NCBI RefSeq assembly: GCF_020700235.1
Contig: NZ_CP085302.1
Coordinates: forward strand, 248,001-312,000
DNA from: Haladaptatus pallidirubidus
GTDB taxonomy: Archaea > Halobacteriota > Halobacteria > Halobacteriales > Haladaptataceae
Direction: 5' to 3'
Length of the DNA stretch: 64,000 nucleotides
Under the pieces are notes generated by a model. The model searched no databases and had not been told where the DNA came from. It was given only the letters and a program-made list of their open reading frames with translations. Both the position numbers and the translations under genes were made by a program. Position 1 is the stretch's first letter. Each line of letters begins with the position of its first letter. Positions 9,091-18,642 of the stretch are shown one piece after another.

Positions 9091-9285
9091 GTTCCTTCGC
9101 ACAATAGCCTGTGAACGTGATTTCAGGTTCGTCTAGATCAACACAATTTGGATTTACTTCGTTCAAGCTACAAGCACTCAGCCATACATATAATATGTTT
9201 TATGATTCAATACGGGAGAACTTAAATTGTCTAAACTGGTTACTTGGCCGGTGATTTTATTACCTATGAAAAATACGGTCGAATC

Positions 9286-10746
9286 ATGTTTGGTAGCTCC
9301 GCGTGGGAGAATGACGAGCATACGTCCGGCGATAGCGCTGAAGCAGACACGGAGACTATTAAGGATGTTAGTCTGATAAAAAAACGTCCGAAGCCAGTGT
9401 TGAAATTCATATTTGCGTTCGGCATCGGTTCGTTCTTCTTTCTGTTCCCGATACAGTGGAATGGTCAAACTACGATTCCGCTCGACGTGGTAGTCAGCAT
9501 CATTCTGGAATCATTCCCAACCCTCATCGAGTACTTTACGTTCGGTTTGATACTTACTGGCGGTGTCCTGACAACCGTCTCAATGGCCAACTATCATGGA
9601 ATCCTGTCCGTTGACGAAGGAACAGCCAATCGATTCGAGTTGAATTACTGGCGGACGTCGAATATTTTTTGGGTATTTCGAATTATCGGAATTTTCCTCG
9701 CGCTACCTATCCTTATCGGGAGTGGTCCCGAATGGCTACTCAGCGAGAAGACATCAGGTGTTGTCTGGGGAGGTCTCCTGTTGACGATTGCACTTGTGAT
9801 TCCAATCGGCGCAGTGTTCGTCAACTTACTCGCCGAACTCGGCGGACTGCAATTCGTCGGCACGCTCTCCCAGCCGGTGATGAGGCCGGTATTCAATTTG
9901 CCCGGCCGTGCAGCGCTTGACAGCGCGGCGTCGTGGCTCGGCTCGTTCAGTATCGGCTACTACCTCACGCGAAACGTGTTCGACCGTGGCGGATACAACA
10001 AACGAGAGGTCTTCGTCATTTGCACCTGCTTCGCTACCGCGAACTTAGGCACGATTGGAGCGATCGCCGCTGTACTTGAGATTCTTCATGTCTTCCCGAT
10101 CGTCGTCCTCCTGTACCTGCTCAGCGTGATTTTTACGGCGATCATTCTCGTTCGAGTCCCACCGCTTTCGACCGTCCCCGATGAATTCGTTGCGGAACCT
10201 GATCCGGAACCGGAGTTCAACGGACCTGTCGTTGACTACTTCCGATTTGCGTTCAACGAGGCTGTCAGAACTGCCGAAGAAGGCGCCTCAATACCACGAT
10301 CTGCGATAGAAGGCCTCATTGACGGGCTGAAACTGACCGGAATGATGGTTGGTACGATTCTCACGATTGGGATGACTGCTGTGATTATCAACGAGTATAC
10401 GTCGGTATTTGAGGTACTGGCGACACCACTTGTTCCCGTTCTATCAGCGTTTGGTATTCCTGACCCACAGATGGCCGCTACGTCGCTGATCCTCGGTGGT
10501 GCGGAGATGTTCATTGGCGCCACGTTTGCCGTCGGAACTGACCTGATTACGAGGGTCTACGTCGTAATTGTGGTAAGTGCGCAAGCGATCTTCTTCGCCG
10601 CATCGGCTCCGATGATGGTGGATATGTTCGACGATATCCCAATTCGATTCCGGGATCTCTTCGTCTTATTCGTGATGCGGACTGCTCTTCTCATCCCAAT
10701 CACTGCAGCTCTCGTCCATGCTGCAGTGTTCGTCGGACTCTTGTGA
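9286..10746 (+). CDS. YjiH family membrane protein (nucleoside-recognition/Gate domain), copy 2
   Basis: 486 aa from ATG 9286; the frame is open for 14 codons more, but MFGSSAWEND aligns with the start of copy 1 (MFSQKPW). Hydrophilic N-terminus of about 45 residues, then about ten membrane segments. Shared with copy 1 (1195-2661): GRAALDSAASWLGSFSIGYY, the RVPPLSTVPDEFV loop and the C-terminal FFAASAPMMVDMF with DIPIRFRDL. Predicted transporter of unknown substrate. The upstream region 8967-9285 holds the dispersed repeat and an AT-rich promoter stretch. Downstream come a stress protein and a lactate/glycolate-type dehydrogenase, which might hint at an organic-acid substrate, but that is only proximity. 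Confidence 0.85.
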   Translation: MFGSSAWENDEHTSGDSAEADTETIKDVSLIKKRPKPVLKFIFAFGIGSFFFLFPIQWNGQTTIPLDVVVSIILESFPTLIEYFTFGLILTGGVLTTVSMANYHGILSVDEGTANRFELNYWRTSNIFWVFRIIGIFLALPILIGSGPEWLLSEKTSGVVWGGLLLTIALVIPIGAVFVNLLAELGGLQFVGTLSQPVMRPVFNLPGRAALDSAASWLGSFSIGYYLTRNVFDRGGYNKREVFVICTCFATANLGTIGAIAAVLEILHVFPIVVLLYLLSVIFTAIILVRVPPLSTVPDEFVAEPDPEPEFNGPVVDYFRFAFNEAVRTAEEGASIPRSAIEGLIDGLKLTGMMVGTILTIGMTAVIINEYTSVFEVLATPLVPVLSAFGIPDPQMAATSLILGGAEMFIGATFAVGTDLITRVYVVIVVSAQAIFFAASAPMMVDMFDDIPIRFRDLFVLFVMRTALLIPITAALVHAAVFVGLL

Positions 10747-10954
10747 TCCAAACGTGAATGACTCTCAGTTCGGTTTGAGCGTGATCTGAGTTAACTGTAC
10801 GAGCAGTTAGTCGAGTACAGGAAATATCAGTGACGATTGGTTATTTGACGACAGGAACGAACGGCACTCTGCGTCGCTTATGCCGTGAAAATCGCGACAA
10901 ACAAACATCGTCGGTATACAGTCGGTAACAGCGTAAAGAATCTGTTTCTTTAAT

Positions 10955-11350
10955 CTATTCGCTTGCAGAGCAGAACAGCACCGGCAGCTCCGAACGGAGT
11001 GTAACTTGCTGTGCAATGCTACCGAAAAGTGCTTTCCCGGTCGGAGATCGTTTTCGACCGGCGATGCTAATCATGTCGGCTTCGACGTCAACAACTGTAT
11101 CGAGGATGTTCTGTACGGCATCGCCGCTTGACTGGATTACCTCCACGTCGAATCCTGCTTCCACAAGTGTCTCGGTTGCATAGGTGACAGATTTGAGATT
11201 ACTGGCGTCTAAGTCGTTCCCATCGGCACGAAAGACGTGATAGACGAAAATTCGAACCTCATCCGTCTCAAGCGGCAGCGTAGTGATCGACGCTACCTGA
11301 TCCGATACCCGTTCGACGTCAGTGTCGGCGCATAGTAGTATCGTTGTCAT
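10955..11350 (-). CDS. Universal stress protein-like (UspA fold)
   Basis: 131 aa. Begins MTTILLCADTDVERV with the UspA beta-alpha pattern and ends with a conserved-looking SIAGRKRSPTGKALFGSIAQ, which corresponds to the nucleotide loop G-2x-G-9x-G-S of Usp proteins, though the spacing is atypical. The first strand has CADTD where Usp often has PTDGS. Cytoplasmic; role in stress is a family statement only. Its stop lies about 200 nt from the end of yjiH copy 2 (convergent). Confidence 0.65.
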   Translation of the reverse strand: MTTILLCADTDVERVSDQVASITTLPLETDEVRIFVYHVFRADGNDLDASNLKSVTYATETLVEAGFDVEVIQSSGDAVQNILDTVVDVEADMISIAGRKRSPTGKALFGSIAQQVTLRSELPVLFCSASE

Positions 11351-11842
11351 TGGTCGTCAAGTTGACGTTCGTATACGAACTCCATTATCGACCGATCGGC
11401 TCGTTTGGTCGACAGGAGCAGTACGCTGAACGTCGTTCATATACATGGTACCAACAGGTTTCAGCCATATAGTAGTTCGCATCGTGTGCCACCACATCGC
11501 CGAGAGTTATCTAAAAAATAATAGGTGGACAAAGTCTCGCTCAAACGAACCCCAACCTATCGTCGCGAACATTCACTACGACGTCAATATCGCAAATTCA
11601 TTCCTCCAAGCTAAGTTGGTTTGCAACATGAAGTCGTCCTACACGAACACGCTAACTACTAACCCAAGCAGTTATCGTGACGATTTAGTGGAGCATCAGG
11701 TGCTCGCAGCCAATTGGGACAATCCAAATTTATGACAATCATATTTACTCCCCATGTAATGAATAATAATAATGGTCGCAACTCTGTCGAACGCTTTATT
11801 GTCGTGAAACGTGTGACGAACTATTTGAGTGCTTATCCGAGG
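11351..11842 (+). other. Gene-free stretch with promoter of the next gene
   Basis: I see no supported gene here. The DNA is AT-richer than the flanks. A TCGCAA half-site, like half of the palindrome found before the IclR gene at 17074, lies near 11590, but without its partner it may be chance. Confidence 0.3.
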
Positions 11843-14800
11843 ATGACTACGAACTTTAATTCCGTACTCAACGCGAGAGACGATACCACCGATCAACGGG
11901 CTACGCACGATTTTGTCTCAGACGATGTAAATCGACCAGCACTCGTGAACGATATTCGCGAACGCATAGACGGTGACGCTCGGTTCGATACCTACACGCG
12001 GCAACTGTATGCGACCGATGCGAGTGCGTACAAGGTAACACCAATCGGCGTCGTTTTCCCAAAGTCGACCAATGACGTCGCCATGACCGTCACATACTGT
12101 GCAAAGCGCGAGATTCCGATTCTTCCGCGCGGCGGTGGGACGAGCCTCGCAGGACAGGCCGTCAACGAAGCCGTCGTGCTCGATTTCACTCGTTATATGG
12201 GCGGAATCAAAACAATCAAACCCGACAAACAGCTGGCCCGTGTTGAAGCGGGAACGGTTCTCGGCAAGCTGAACGAGGCACTCGCGCCATACGACTTGAA
12301 GTTCGCACCCGACCCGGCCGCTAGCAACCGGAGCGTAATTGGCGGTGCGATCGGAAACAATTCGTCGGGCGCACACTCGCTCGTCTATGGCAAGACCGAT
12401 GCCTACGTCGAGGAATGTGAGGTCGTATTGGCCGACGGAACGGTCGCCACGCTCGGCGAGATAGCCGTCGAGGAACTCCGAGAATCTGCGGATTCTGACG
12501 GATCTCTTCTCGAGCAGGTGTACGCGGAAGTCGTTCGAATCATCGACAGCGAGAGCGAGAAAGTGCGAGACCGCTTCCCCGATATGAAACGCAACGTTTC
12601 GGGTTACAACTTCGACGTGCTCGTCGAGGAAGCCGAAACGGGAATGGTCAATCTCGCTCGCTTGCTCGCGGGAAGCGAAGGCACTCTCGCCGTCGTCACC
12701 GAAGCCGAAGTTTCACTTGAACCGGTTCCGGAGACGAAGGCGGTCTCGCTACTATTCTATGAGACCGTCCTTGACGCCGTGACCGACGTCCAGCACGTGC
12801 TCGAACACGACCCTGACGCGGTCGAACTTATCGATGACGTACTCCTCGGACTGGCACGGGAGACGACAGAGTTCGAAGAAGCGGCGTCTCTCGCCCCGAA
12901 CGAGGCCGAAGCGGGGCTGCTCGTCGAGTTCTACGCCGATGATGACGATCACGGCCGCGAGCAGACTGCCGACCTCCTCGCAGACAGAATTCCAGGAACC
13001 GACACAGAAGTGATGCCGTCCGACGATCGACCAGCTATCGACGAGACGATCGCATTCGCTGGATTAGAGGCTCATGACGAGGACGAGCGCGAGATGTTCT
13101 GGACACTCCGAAAGGCTGGCTTGCCAATCCTCCTTTCCCGTACATCTGACGAGAAGCATATCAGCTTCATCGAAGACTGTGCGATTCCGCCGGAACATCT
13201 CCCAGAATTCGTCGAGCGGTTCCAATCGCTGCTCACCGAGATGGGGCGCGACGTCGATGCGGCGTTTTACGCTCATGCTGGCCCTGGTGTCCTGCACGTT
13301 CGCCCGCTCGTGAACACGAAAGCCGCCTCCGACCGCGAGGAGATGATCGAAATCGCCGACAGGGTGACTGATATGGTCGTGGAGTTCGGTGGTAGCGTCT
13401 CCGGCGAGCACGGCGACGGCCGGGCTCGCACCCAATGGAACCGAAAACTCTACGGTGACGACCTCTGGCAAGCCTTCCGCGACCTGAAGACCGCGTTTGA
13501 TCCGGACTGGTTGCTTAATCCGGGGAACGTCTGCGGCGACCACGATCTGACCGAGCATCTCCGGTACGATGACGAATATGTCCATGACGCTGGGTTTGAC
13601 CCATCGCTGAACTGGGACAATGAGAACGGTATGCAAGGGATGGTCGAACTCTGTCATGGCTGCGGCGGCTGTCGTGGCTCACAGGAAACCACTGGCGGTG
13701 TGATGTGTCCGACCTATAGAGCCGCAGACGAGGAAATCACGGCAACTCGCGGTCGAGCGAACCTCCTCAGACAAGCAATGAGCGGCGACCTTCCCGACGA
13801 CCCCACCAATGACGAGTTCGTCACAAAGGTACTCGACCTCTGTATCGGATGTAAGGGCTGCAAGCGAGACTGCCCAAGCGGCGTTGACGTCGCGAAGCTC
13901 AAAACCGAAGTCATGCACGAGCGACACCAAGAACACGGGCCAAGCCTCCGCGATAAGCTCTTCGCCAACTTCGATATTCTAGCGTCAATCGGAAGCACAT
14001 TAGCACCGGTGTCGAATCTTGTGCAATCACTTCCGGGATCGGGTACGATCGCTGAAAAGACAGTTGGGATCGCGAGAGAGCGGTCGCTCCCAGAGTTCCA
14101 TCGTGAGACGCTCCAGGACTGGTTCGACGCACGAGGTGGATCGCGTGTCCTAGAGGGAGACGCCAGGCGGAAGGCCGTCCTCTTTGCGGACACATATACC
14201 AATTTCAGTCACCCCGAAGTCGGCAAAGCAGCGGTGCGCGTCCTCGAAGCAGCAGGAGTCCACGTCGACGTGGCCAACCGAACCGACAGCGGCCGTCCGG
14301 CGCTCTCGAAGGGGTTCGTCGATGCTGCTCGTGATACTATCGAGAAGAACGTGGCAGAACTTGAACCGCGCATTTGCGATGGCTGGGATATCGTCGTCGC
14401 TGAACCGTCTGACGCAGTGATGTTCCAGTCCGATGCACTCGACCTGTGCTCTAGCAAGGCGATCGAATTGGTCGCCGCGAACTCGTATGGCCTCTGTGAG
14501 TATCTGGACGCGTTCCGACTCGACGAGAACGTGGCGTGGGAATCACCTGCCGACTCGCTCGTCTACCATGGCCACTGCCACCAAAAGGCGGAGAAGAAAG
14601 ACCATCACGCGGTCGGCGTCCTCCGTCGGGCCGGTTATACCGTTGATCCGCTTGACTCGGGGTGCTGCGGCATGGCTGGAACGTTCGGGTATGAGGCGGA
14701 GCACTACTCGCTAAGTCGTTCAATCGGCGAAATTCTGTTCAGTCAAATTGAATCGAGCGATGCCACGGTCGTCACCGCGCCAGGTACGTCCTGTCGAACC

Positions 14801-14920
14801 CAGCTTGGCGATAGTTCGATCGATCCTATCCCCTCCGATAGTTCACTCGCAGGCACATCGCTCGATAGCGACGAACCCCCGACACCAATAGAACTGCTCG
14901 CGTACGCACTTCCACGGTGA
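11843..14920 (+). CDS. Fused FAD-linked oxidase / Fe-S dehydrogenase (D-lactate or glycolate dehydrogenase type)
   Basis: 1025 aa. The N-terminal half is a GlcD/D-lactate-dehydrogenase flavoprotein: FAD-binding PILPRGGGTSLAGQAV near residue 95 and VSGEHGDGRARTQW near 525. The C-terminal part is GlcF-like, with Cys-rich cluster sites LCHGCGGCRG then MCPTYRA near 600-620 and CIGCKGCKRDCPSGVD near 670, followed by CCG-domain motifs HGHCHQKA and SGCCGMAG. It would oxidise a 2-hydroxyacid and pass electrons to the membrane quinone pool. Such fusions are typical of archaea and many bacteria. The frame opens 43 codons upstream, but ATG 11843 gives the expected N-terminus. D-lactate, glycolate or another 2-hydroxyacid are all possible. 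Confidence 0.88.
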   Translation: MTTNFNSVLNARDDTTDQRATHDFVSDDVNRPALVNDIRERIDGDARFDTYTRQLYATDASAYKVTPIGVVFPKSTNDVAMTVTYCAKREIPILPRGGGTSLAGQAVNEAVVLDFTRYMGGIKTIKPDKQLARVEAGTVLGKLNEALAPYDLKFAPDPAASNRSVIGGAIGNNSSGAHSLVYGKTDAYVEECEVVLADGTVATLGEIAVEELRESADSDGSLLEQVYAEVVRIIDSESEKVRDRFPDMKRNVSGYNFDVLVEEAETGMVNLARLLAGSEGTLAVVTEAEVSLEPVPETKAVSLLFYETVLDAVTDVQHVLEHDPDAVELIDDVLLGLARETTEFEEAASLAPNEAEAGLLVEFYADDDDHGREQTADLLADRIPGTDTEVMPSDDRPAIDETIAFAGLEAHDEDEREMFWTLRKAGLPILLSRTSDEKHISFIEDCAIPPEHLPEFVERFQSLLTEMGRDVDAAFYAHAGPGVLHVRPLVNTKAASDREEMIEIADRVTDMVVEFGGSVSGEHGDGRARTQWNRKLYGDDLWQAFRDLKTAFDPDWLLNPGNVCGDHDLTEHLRYDDEYVHDAGFDPSLNWDNENGMQGMVELCHGCGGCRGSQETTGGVMCPTYRAADEEITATRGRANLLRQAMSGDLPDDPTNDEFVTKVLDLCIGCKGCKRDCPSGVDVAKLKTEVMHERHQEHGPSLRDKLFANFDILASIGSTLAPVSNLVQSLPGSGTIAEKTVGIARERSLPEFHRETLQDWFDARGGSRVLEGDARRKAVLFADTYTNFSHPEVGKAAVRVLEAAGVHVDVANRTDSGRPALSKGFVDAARDTIEKNVAELEPRICDGWDIVVAEPSDAVMFQSDALDLCSSKAIELVAANSYGLCEYLDAFRLDENVAWESPADSLVYHGHCHQKAEKKDHHAVGVLRRAGYTVDPLDSGCCGMAGTFGYEAEHYSLSRSIGEILFSQIESSDATVVTAPGTSCRTQLGDSSIDPIPSDSSLAGTSLDSDEPPTPIELLAYALPR

Positions 14921-15087
14921 TCGCTCTGTGATTCATCACGAGAACGGTCGACTGGCTATCGGGCGGGTAGTCCAGTATCATTTGATGAGACAAGTGTCAG
15001 GAGACCAACGCTCGATGAATACGGTGGCGCGGAGAGCAGTACGGCAAAACCCGGAAACTTAAGATACAACGTTCGGTTTAACCCAGT

Positions 15088-16425
15088 ATGGGCGTGTCAA
15101 CTCTCTTCGACCCAGACGGCATCGCCGTCATCGGAGCATCGAAAACACCGGGGAAGCTTGGGAACGACGCGATGTCAAACATCGAAGTGTACGATACCGA
15201 GATTTACCCCGTAAATCCGTCGAGTTCGGGGACCGTTTTCGGATACGAATTCGTCGACTCGGTCCAAGAAACGGACGCGGACTTAGCCTTCTGTTGTGTC
15301 CCTGGACCGTTGCAGCCAGAGGTGCTTGAAGAATGTGGCGAAGCAGGCGTCGATGCTGCCGTGATCTTTGCTGGTGGATTTGCCGAAGCCGGCGATGAGG
15401 GGAAAGAACTCCAAGAGGCAGTCGCGACGATCGCAGACGAGTACGATATTACGGTTCTCGGACCGAATACGGCTGGATATGCGATCCCACACAACGATCT
15501 TTATGGATCGTTTGTCCCACGCATCCGTGATGTCAACTCCGGGAATATCGGACTCGTTACGCAGAGTGCTGGCGTCGGCATTACCATGTCGTTTCAACTC
15601 ACTCGTGAAGGATACGGTGTCTCAGCGATGTTCGGTCTTGGAAATCGGATGAATACGGAATTCGCCGACGTTATCCCGCTGCTCGACGCAGATCCGAGGA
15701 CTGATGCAATCGTTATGCATGTTGAAGGGACGGAGGACGTTGATGCACTTCTTGATGCCTGTCAAAGCTCAGAGACCCCAATTGTCGCATACAAAGTCGG
15801 CAAGCATGACATCGCGGATCTCGCCCAAGCACACACGGCAGCTCCAGCACAGGAGAACGCAATTTATGAGGATGGATTCAATCATCCCGGTTTGGTCACC
15901 GTGTCTTCGACTACTGAGCTGATCGATGCTGGTAGAGTCTTGGCCGACTCGCCGACACCGAATGGAACAAACGTGGGAATTGTGACGGCTCAGGCCGGCC
16001 CCGGGATCATCATCACGGATTACCTCAAAGGTACAGATGCCACCTTCCCGAATCTGACCAATGAAACACGAGAACGGTTAGATGACATCCTTCCCGGAAT
16101 CACGTATACGGAGAACCCTGTCGATACGGGTCGACCGATGCCGGAGTTTGGGGAGGTTGTCGACACAGTTACACGTGATGACCGAATCGATATCGTCCTT
16201 GTCTACGAGATATACGAAGATTCATTGGGCTACCCAGTTGATGAACTGTCGAAACTTTCAACAGAGGTTGACAAGCCGATTCTTTTTACCGTTGCTGGCC
16301 CCGATCACGCGCTTGAGGACGAACGACGAGAGATGGAGAATCTTGGAATACCGACGTTCAACACGCCTGAACGTGGGGCACAGGCTGTCGGAGCACTAAT
16401 CGACTCAACCACAAAATCTGATTAG
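15088..16425 (+). CDS. ADP-forming acyl-CoA synthetase, alpha subunit only
   Basis: 445 aa. CoA-binding Rossmann domain (DGIAVIGASKTPGKLGNDAM) followed by two succinyl-CoA-ligase-like domains (GLVTQSAGVGITMSFQL; VGIVTAQAGPGIIITDYL). The residue phosphorylated in this family is a His in a KSG...SHTGS context; here the segment is KVGKHDIADLAQAHTAAPA, so the His is kept. Many haloarchaeal enzymes fuse alpha and beta (about 700 aa). This gene has only the alpha part, and no ATP-grasp beta subunit follows. A TATA-like TTAAGA at 15059-15064 sits 27 nt before the ATG. It follows the dehydrogenase by 167 nt on the same strand. Confidence 0.85.
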   Translation: MGVSTLFDPDGIAVIGASKTPGKLGNDAMSNIEVYDTEIYPVNPSSSGTVFGYEFVDSVQETDADLAFCCVPGPLQPEVLEECGEAGVDAAVIFAGGFAEAGDEGKELQEAVATIADEYDITVLGPNTAGYAIPHNDLYGSFVPRIRDVNSGNIGLVTQSAGVGITMSFQLTREGYGVSAMFGLGNRMNTEFADVIPLLDADPRTDAIVMHVEGTEDVDALLDACQSSETPIVAYKVGKHDIADLAQAHTAAPAQENAIYEDGFNHPGLVTVSSTTELIDAGRVLADSPTPNGTNVGIVTAQAGPGIIITDYLKGTDATFPNLTNETRERLDDILPGITYTENPVDTGRPMPEFGEVVDTVTRDDRIDIVLVYEIYEDSLGYPVDELSKLSTEVDKPILFTVAGPDHALEDERREMENLGIPTFNTPERGAQAVGALIDSTTKSD

Positions 16426-16616
16426 TGCAACTGCGACGTGAGCAGATCGTGAAACCGAAATGAAACGTATCGATCTGCTCAGAATGACGCTTGGATGATC
16501 TCGAGATGAATTTCATACTTGTTCTAACCAGTTTCAGGTACGTATGTACGCATTTAGCAAAATATTGGTGGGTTAATTGTTTGTGGGATTTCCAACTATT
16601 TCTCCTTACACTAATT

Positions 16617-16633
16617 TTGCGAGATACTCGCAA
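16617..16633 (+). promoter_or_regulatory. Palindrome TTGCGA-GATAC-TCGCAA (site 1)
   Basis: Perfect 6-bp inverted repeat with a 5-nt spacer in AT-rich DNA, 457 nt upstream of the IclR start. The same half-sites and spacer recur at 16853 and 17025. Candidate operator of the IclR regulator at 17074. Confidence 0.55.
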
Positions 16634-16852
16634 TTAGGATCCGGCATGAGTACAGGAGTAAGTCTTCTACTGACTGGCTGTTCTACCAGGTCATTCGCTT
16701 ATAAACTATGGCTTTACAGAGCTAGTATTGTAACATATCATCGGGTAAAATCGATAACCAGTAGAGTCAGCAAGAAGCAGCAATGACAGTATTGGGAGTA
16801 TAATACCCCCACTCGTGGATGAGCAGCCTTCAACGGATGACTGAATCTTCAT

Positions 16853-16869
16853 TTGCGATATAATCGAAA
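16853..16869 (+). promoter_or_regulatory. Palindrome TTGCGA-TATAA-TCGAAA (site 2)
   Basis: Same layout as sites 1 and 3, with one mismatch in the right half-site. The spacing of 236 and 172 nt between the three sites could allow looping. Confidence 0.5.
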
Positions 16870-17024
16870 TACCGATCCACTAATCAACACCATCAATCAT
16901 GGTATACTACTAGGGTTTTACTGAACCCCTGTTCGTGGAGTTATTGATTCGTCTATCCTCATCCTCCACAATCCGACAATTCGGACGACTGCATTTATTG
17001 AAGGCAAATGGATGAGAGAAGTGA

Positions 17025-17041
17025 TTGCGAAATAATCGCAA
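17025..17041 (+). promoter_or_regulatory. Palindrome TTGCGA-AATAA-TCGCAA (site 3)
   Basis: Perfect inverted repeat that ends 33 nt before the IclR start at 17074, so it overlaps the expected BRE/TATA position of a leaderless promoter. Autoregulation is the simplest reading. Confidence 0.6.
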
Positions 17042-17073
17042 ATTACAAGTAGACTTTGCAACTATTGCTGTAT

Positions 17074-17835
17074 ATGTCTGGTGATCCTATACCACTCAAA
17101 ACAGTTCATAGGGCGTTCGAGATTATCGAGATACTCTGGGAACAAACCAGTGCTACTACATCCGAGCTTGCGGAACAGGTGGACATCCCAGAAAGCACCA
17201 TCTATGACTATCTTCAAACTCTACAGTTGATAGGATACGTTACACGGACACAAGGTGAATATCGACTGAGTTACAAACCACTTACTATTGGAGGGCGGGT
17301 CAAGTATCGGAGTCGCTTGTTTAGAGTTGCACAAAGCGAACTCCAGCAGGTAGTTACAGCGACTGGAGAAGTGGCAGACATCAATATCGAAGATAATGGA
17401 CAGGCAGTTATTCTCCACTATGAACGCGGAGATCAAGCGTTGGATCTTGGGATGTATCCTGGCATGCGGACACCGCTTCATACGCACGCTTCTGGAAAAG
17501 CTATCCTGGCACATCTTTCCGAAGCACGCGTTAACGAAATCATTGATAGACATGGATTGAAGTCAATGACTGATCAGACAGTCACTAATATTGACACCCT
17601 AAAGGATGAGCTAGAACGAATCCGGGAAAAAGGATATGCGGTCGACTGGGACCAGCAAGTCACCGGCATGGGCATTATTGCTGCTCCAATTCTTGTTAAT
17701 GATGATATTTTAGGTGCTGTCGGCATAATTGCGCCAAGCGATCGTGTACGAGACGAATCATATCAGAGTCAGCTGCAACAAAGAATTCGTGAAGCATCAA
17801 GTTCGATCTCGGTAAATTATCAATATGGTCAATAA
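17074..17835 (+). CDS. IclR family transcriptional regulator 1
   Basis: 253 aa. N-terminal winged helix (residues about 5-70: LKTVHRAFEIIEILWEQ, SELAEQVDIPESTIYDYLQT) and a C-terminal IclR effector domain (TPLHTHASGKAILAHLSEAR near 135; GIIAAPILVNDDILGAVGI near 205). Binds DNA as a dimer; effectors of this family are small carboxylates or sugar derivatives. ATG 17074 is chosen over the TTG six codons earlier because it leaves the palindrome at 17025-17041 in the promoter. Possible targets are itself and the dehydrogenase/acyl-CoA ligase genes upstream. The C-terminal half is similar to the second IclR protein at 46104. Confidence 0.88.
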   Translation: MSGDPIPLKTVHRAFEIIEILWEQTSATTSELAEQVDIPESTIYDYLQTLQLIGYVTRTQGEYRLSYKPLTIGGRVKYRSRLFRVAQSELQQVVTATGEVADINIEDNGQAVILHYERGDQALDLGMYPGMRTPLHTHASGKAILAHLSEARVNEIIDRHGLKSMTDQTVTNIDTLKDELERIREKGYAVDWDQQVTGMGIIAAPILVNDDILGAVGIIAPSDRVRDESYQSQLQQRIREASSSISVNYQYGQ

Positions 17836-17935
17836 TTTATAAAATAGCATTGTCTAGTTTGACTCCTTGTCGACAGATGTCAGATCGTTGAATAATTGAT
17901 ACAGTGGCTGCGGATTACAATAATGCACAAGTTGT

Positions 17936-18360
17936 TCAATCCATCATTGCTATTCGGCTGAGTACCGACTTGTGACAAATGGGACAATCAATCTGCACTT
18001 TGAGCGCGTGAGACCACCTTTTGGACAGAATACTCCATTTATAGTTGGGTTGGCCGATCAATCGAATTCCAAAGATTTCTGTTCGATAACCGTAGCCATA
18101 AACGAGAAACACAATGCCATAAAGATAGTGTTTCTGGGCTAGATCGGCCAGAAACGTATCTGCCGACTCAGTACTGTGCCAATCAGATACTTTGATGTCG
18201 AGAAGTAGTTTTGTTTCAACGTATATTGGAGAGTATACACAATACCATCCGCCATTGACTTTGACAGCGGTCTCATCGACCGCGACCTGCTCGCTTCTCA
18301 AGCTGGCTAAATTAGACAGTACCCTGCGTACAAATTTCTCACTGAAACGGTTGAGTAACT
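17936..18360 (-). pseudogene. Degenerate IS6-family transposase
   Basis: Minus-strand frame with VAVDETAVKVNGGWYCVYSP, ETKLLLDIKV, and FLADLAQKHYLYGIVFL, which matches the core of haloarchaeal IS6-type DDE transposases (VDETA..., then FLVDGYGY). Of the DDE triad the first Asp is present (VDETA). The second is Tyr (VYGYGY where VDGYGY is expected) and the Glu position is Lys (ILSKRW where LIEKW is expected). The N-terminus is missing and there is no proper start. An IS-end-like motif at 18371-18410 marks the element's edge. Dead element. Confidence 0.75.
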
Positions 18361-18370
18361 TTCACACATA

Positions 18371-18410
18371 GTTTCTTGGAAACCCCCGTCCCCTGTCCAC
18401 TTTCGCTTAC
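18371..18410. repeat. IS6-type element end (degenerate terminal repeat)
   Basis: GTTTCTTGGAAACCCCCGTC followed by CCTGTCCACTTTCGCTTA. A near copy is at 62691-62730, ending in the same CACTTCCGCTTA, and a weaker one is at 47891-47926. It lies just upstream of the dead IS6 transposase, which explains what it is. Confidence 0.55.
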
Positions 18411-18642
18411 GGATTTAGGCGGAAGATATTAGTCTCCTCTGCTAAATACCGAGCGTTGACTGAGTAATTTAATGAAAAGTTTGAACAGACACAAACATGT
18501 TGACAACGTGGGTGCAGCGAGTCGAGGAACGCTCCCCAGTATCTGACAACGTGAAAATTAGCGGGCAGTTCAACTGAATTTTGCTGCGAACGCGTTGATC
18601 CGCCAGCAGCTATTTTCCGTGTGATCTCGTAATGGAACAACA

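Larger units (their letters stand above)
16426..17073 (+). other. AT-rich intergenic region with three IclR-type operators
   Basis: No gene supported. The stretch carries three copies of a TTGCGA-N5-TCGCAA palindrome (annotated separately) ahead of the IclR gene. A segment near 16918 (ACTGAACCCCTGTTCGTGG) weakly resembles the IS6-type ends listed below. Confidence 0.45.
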
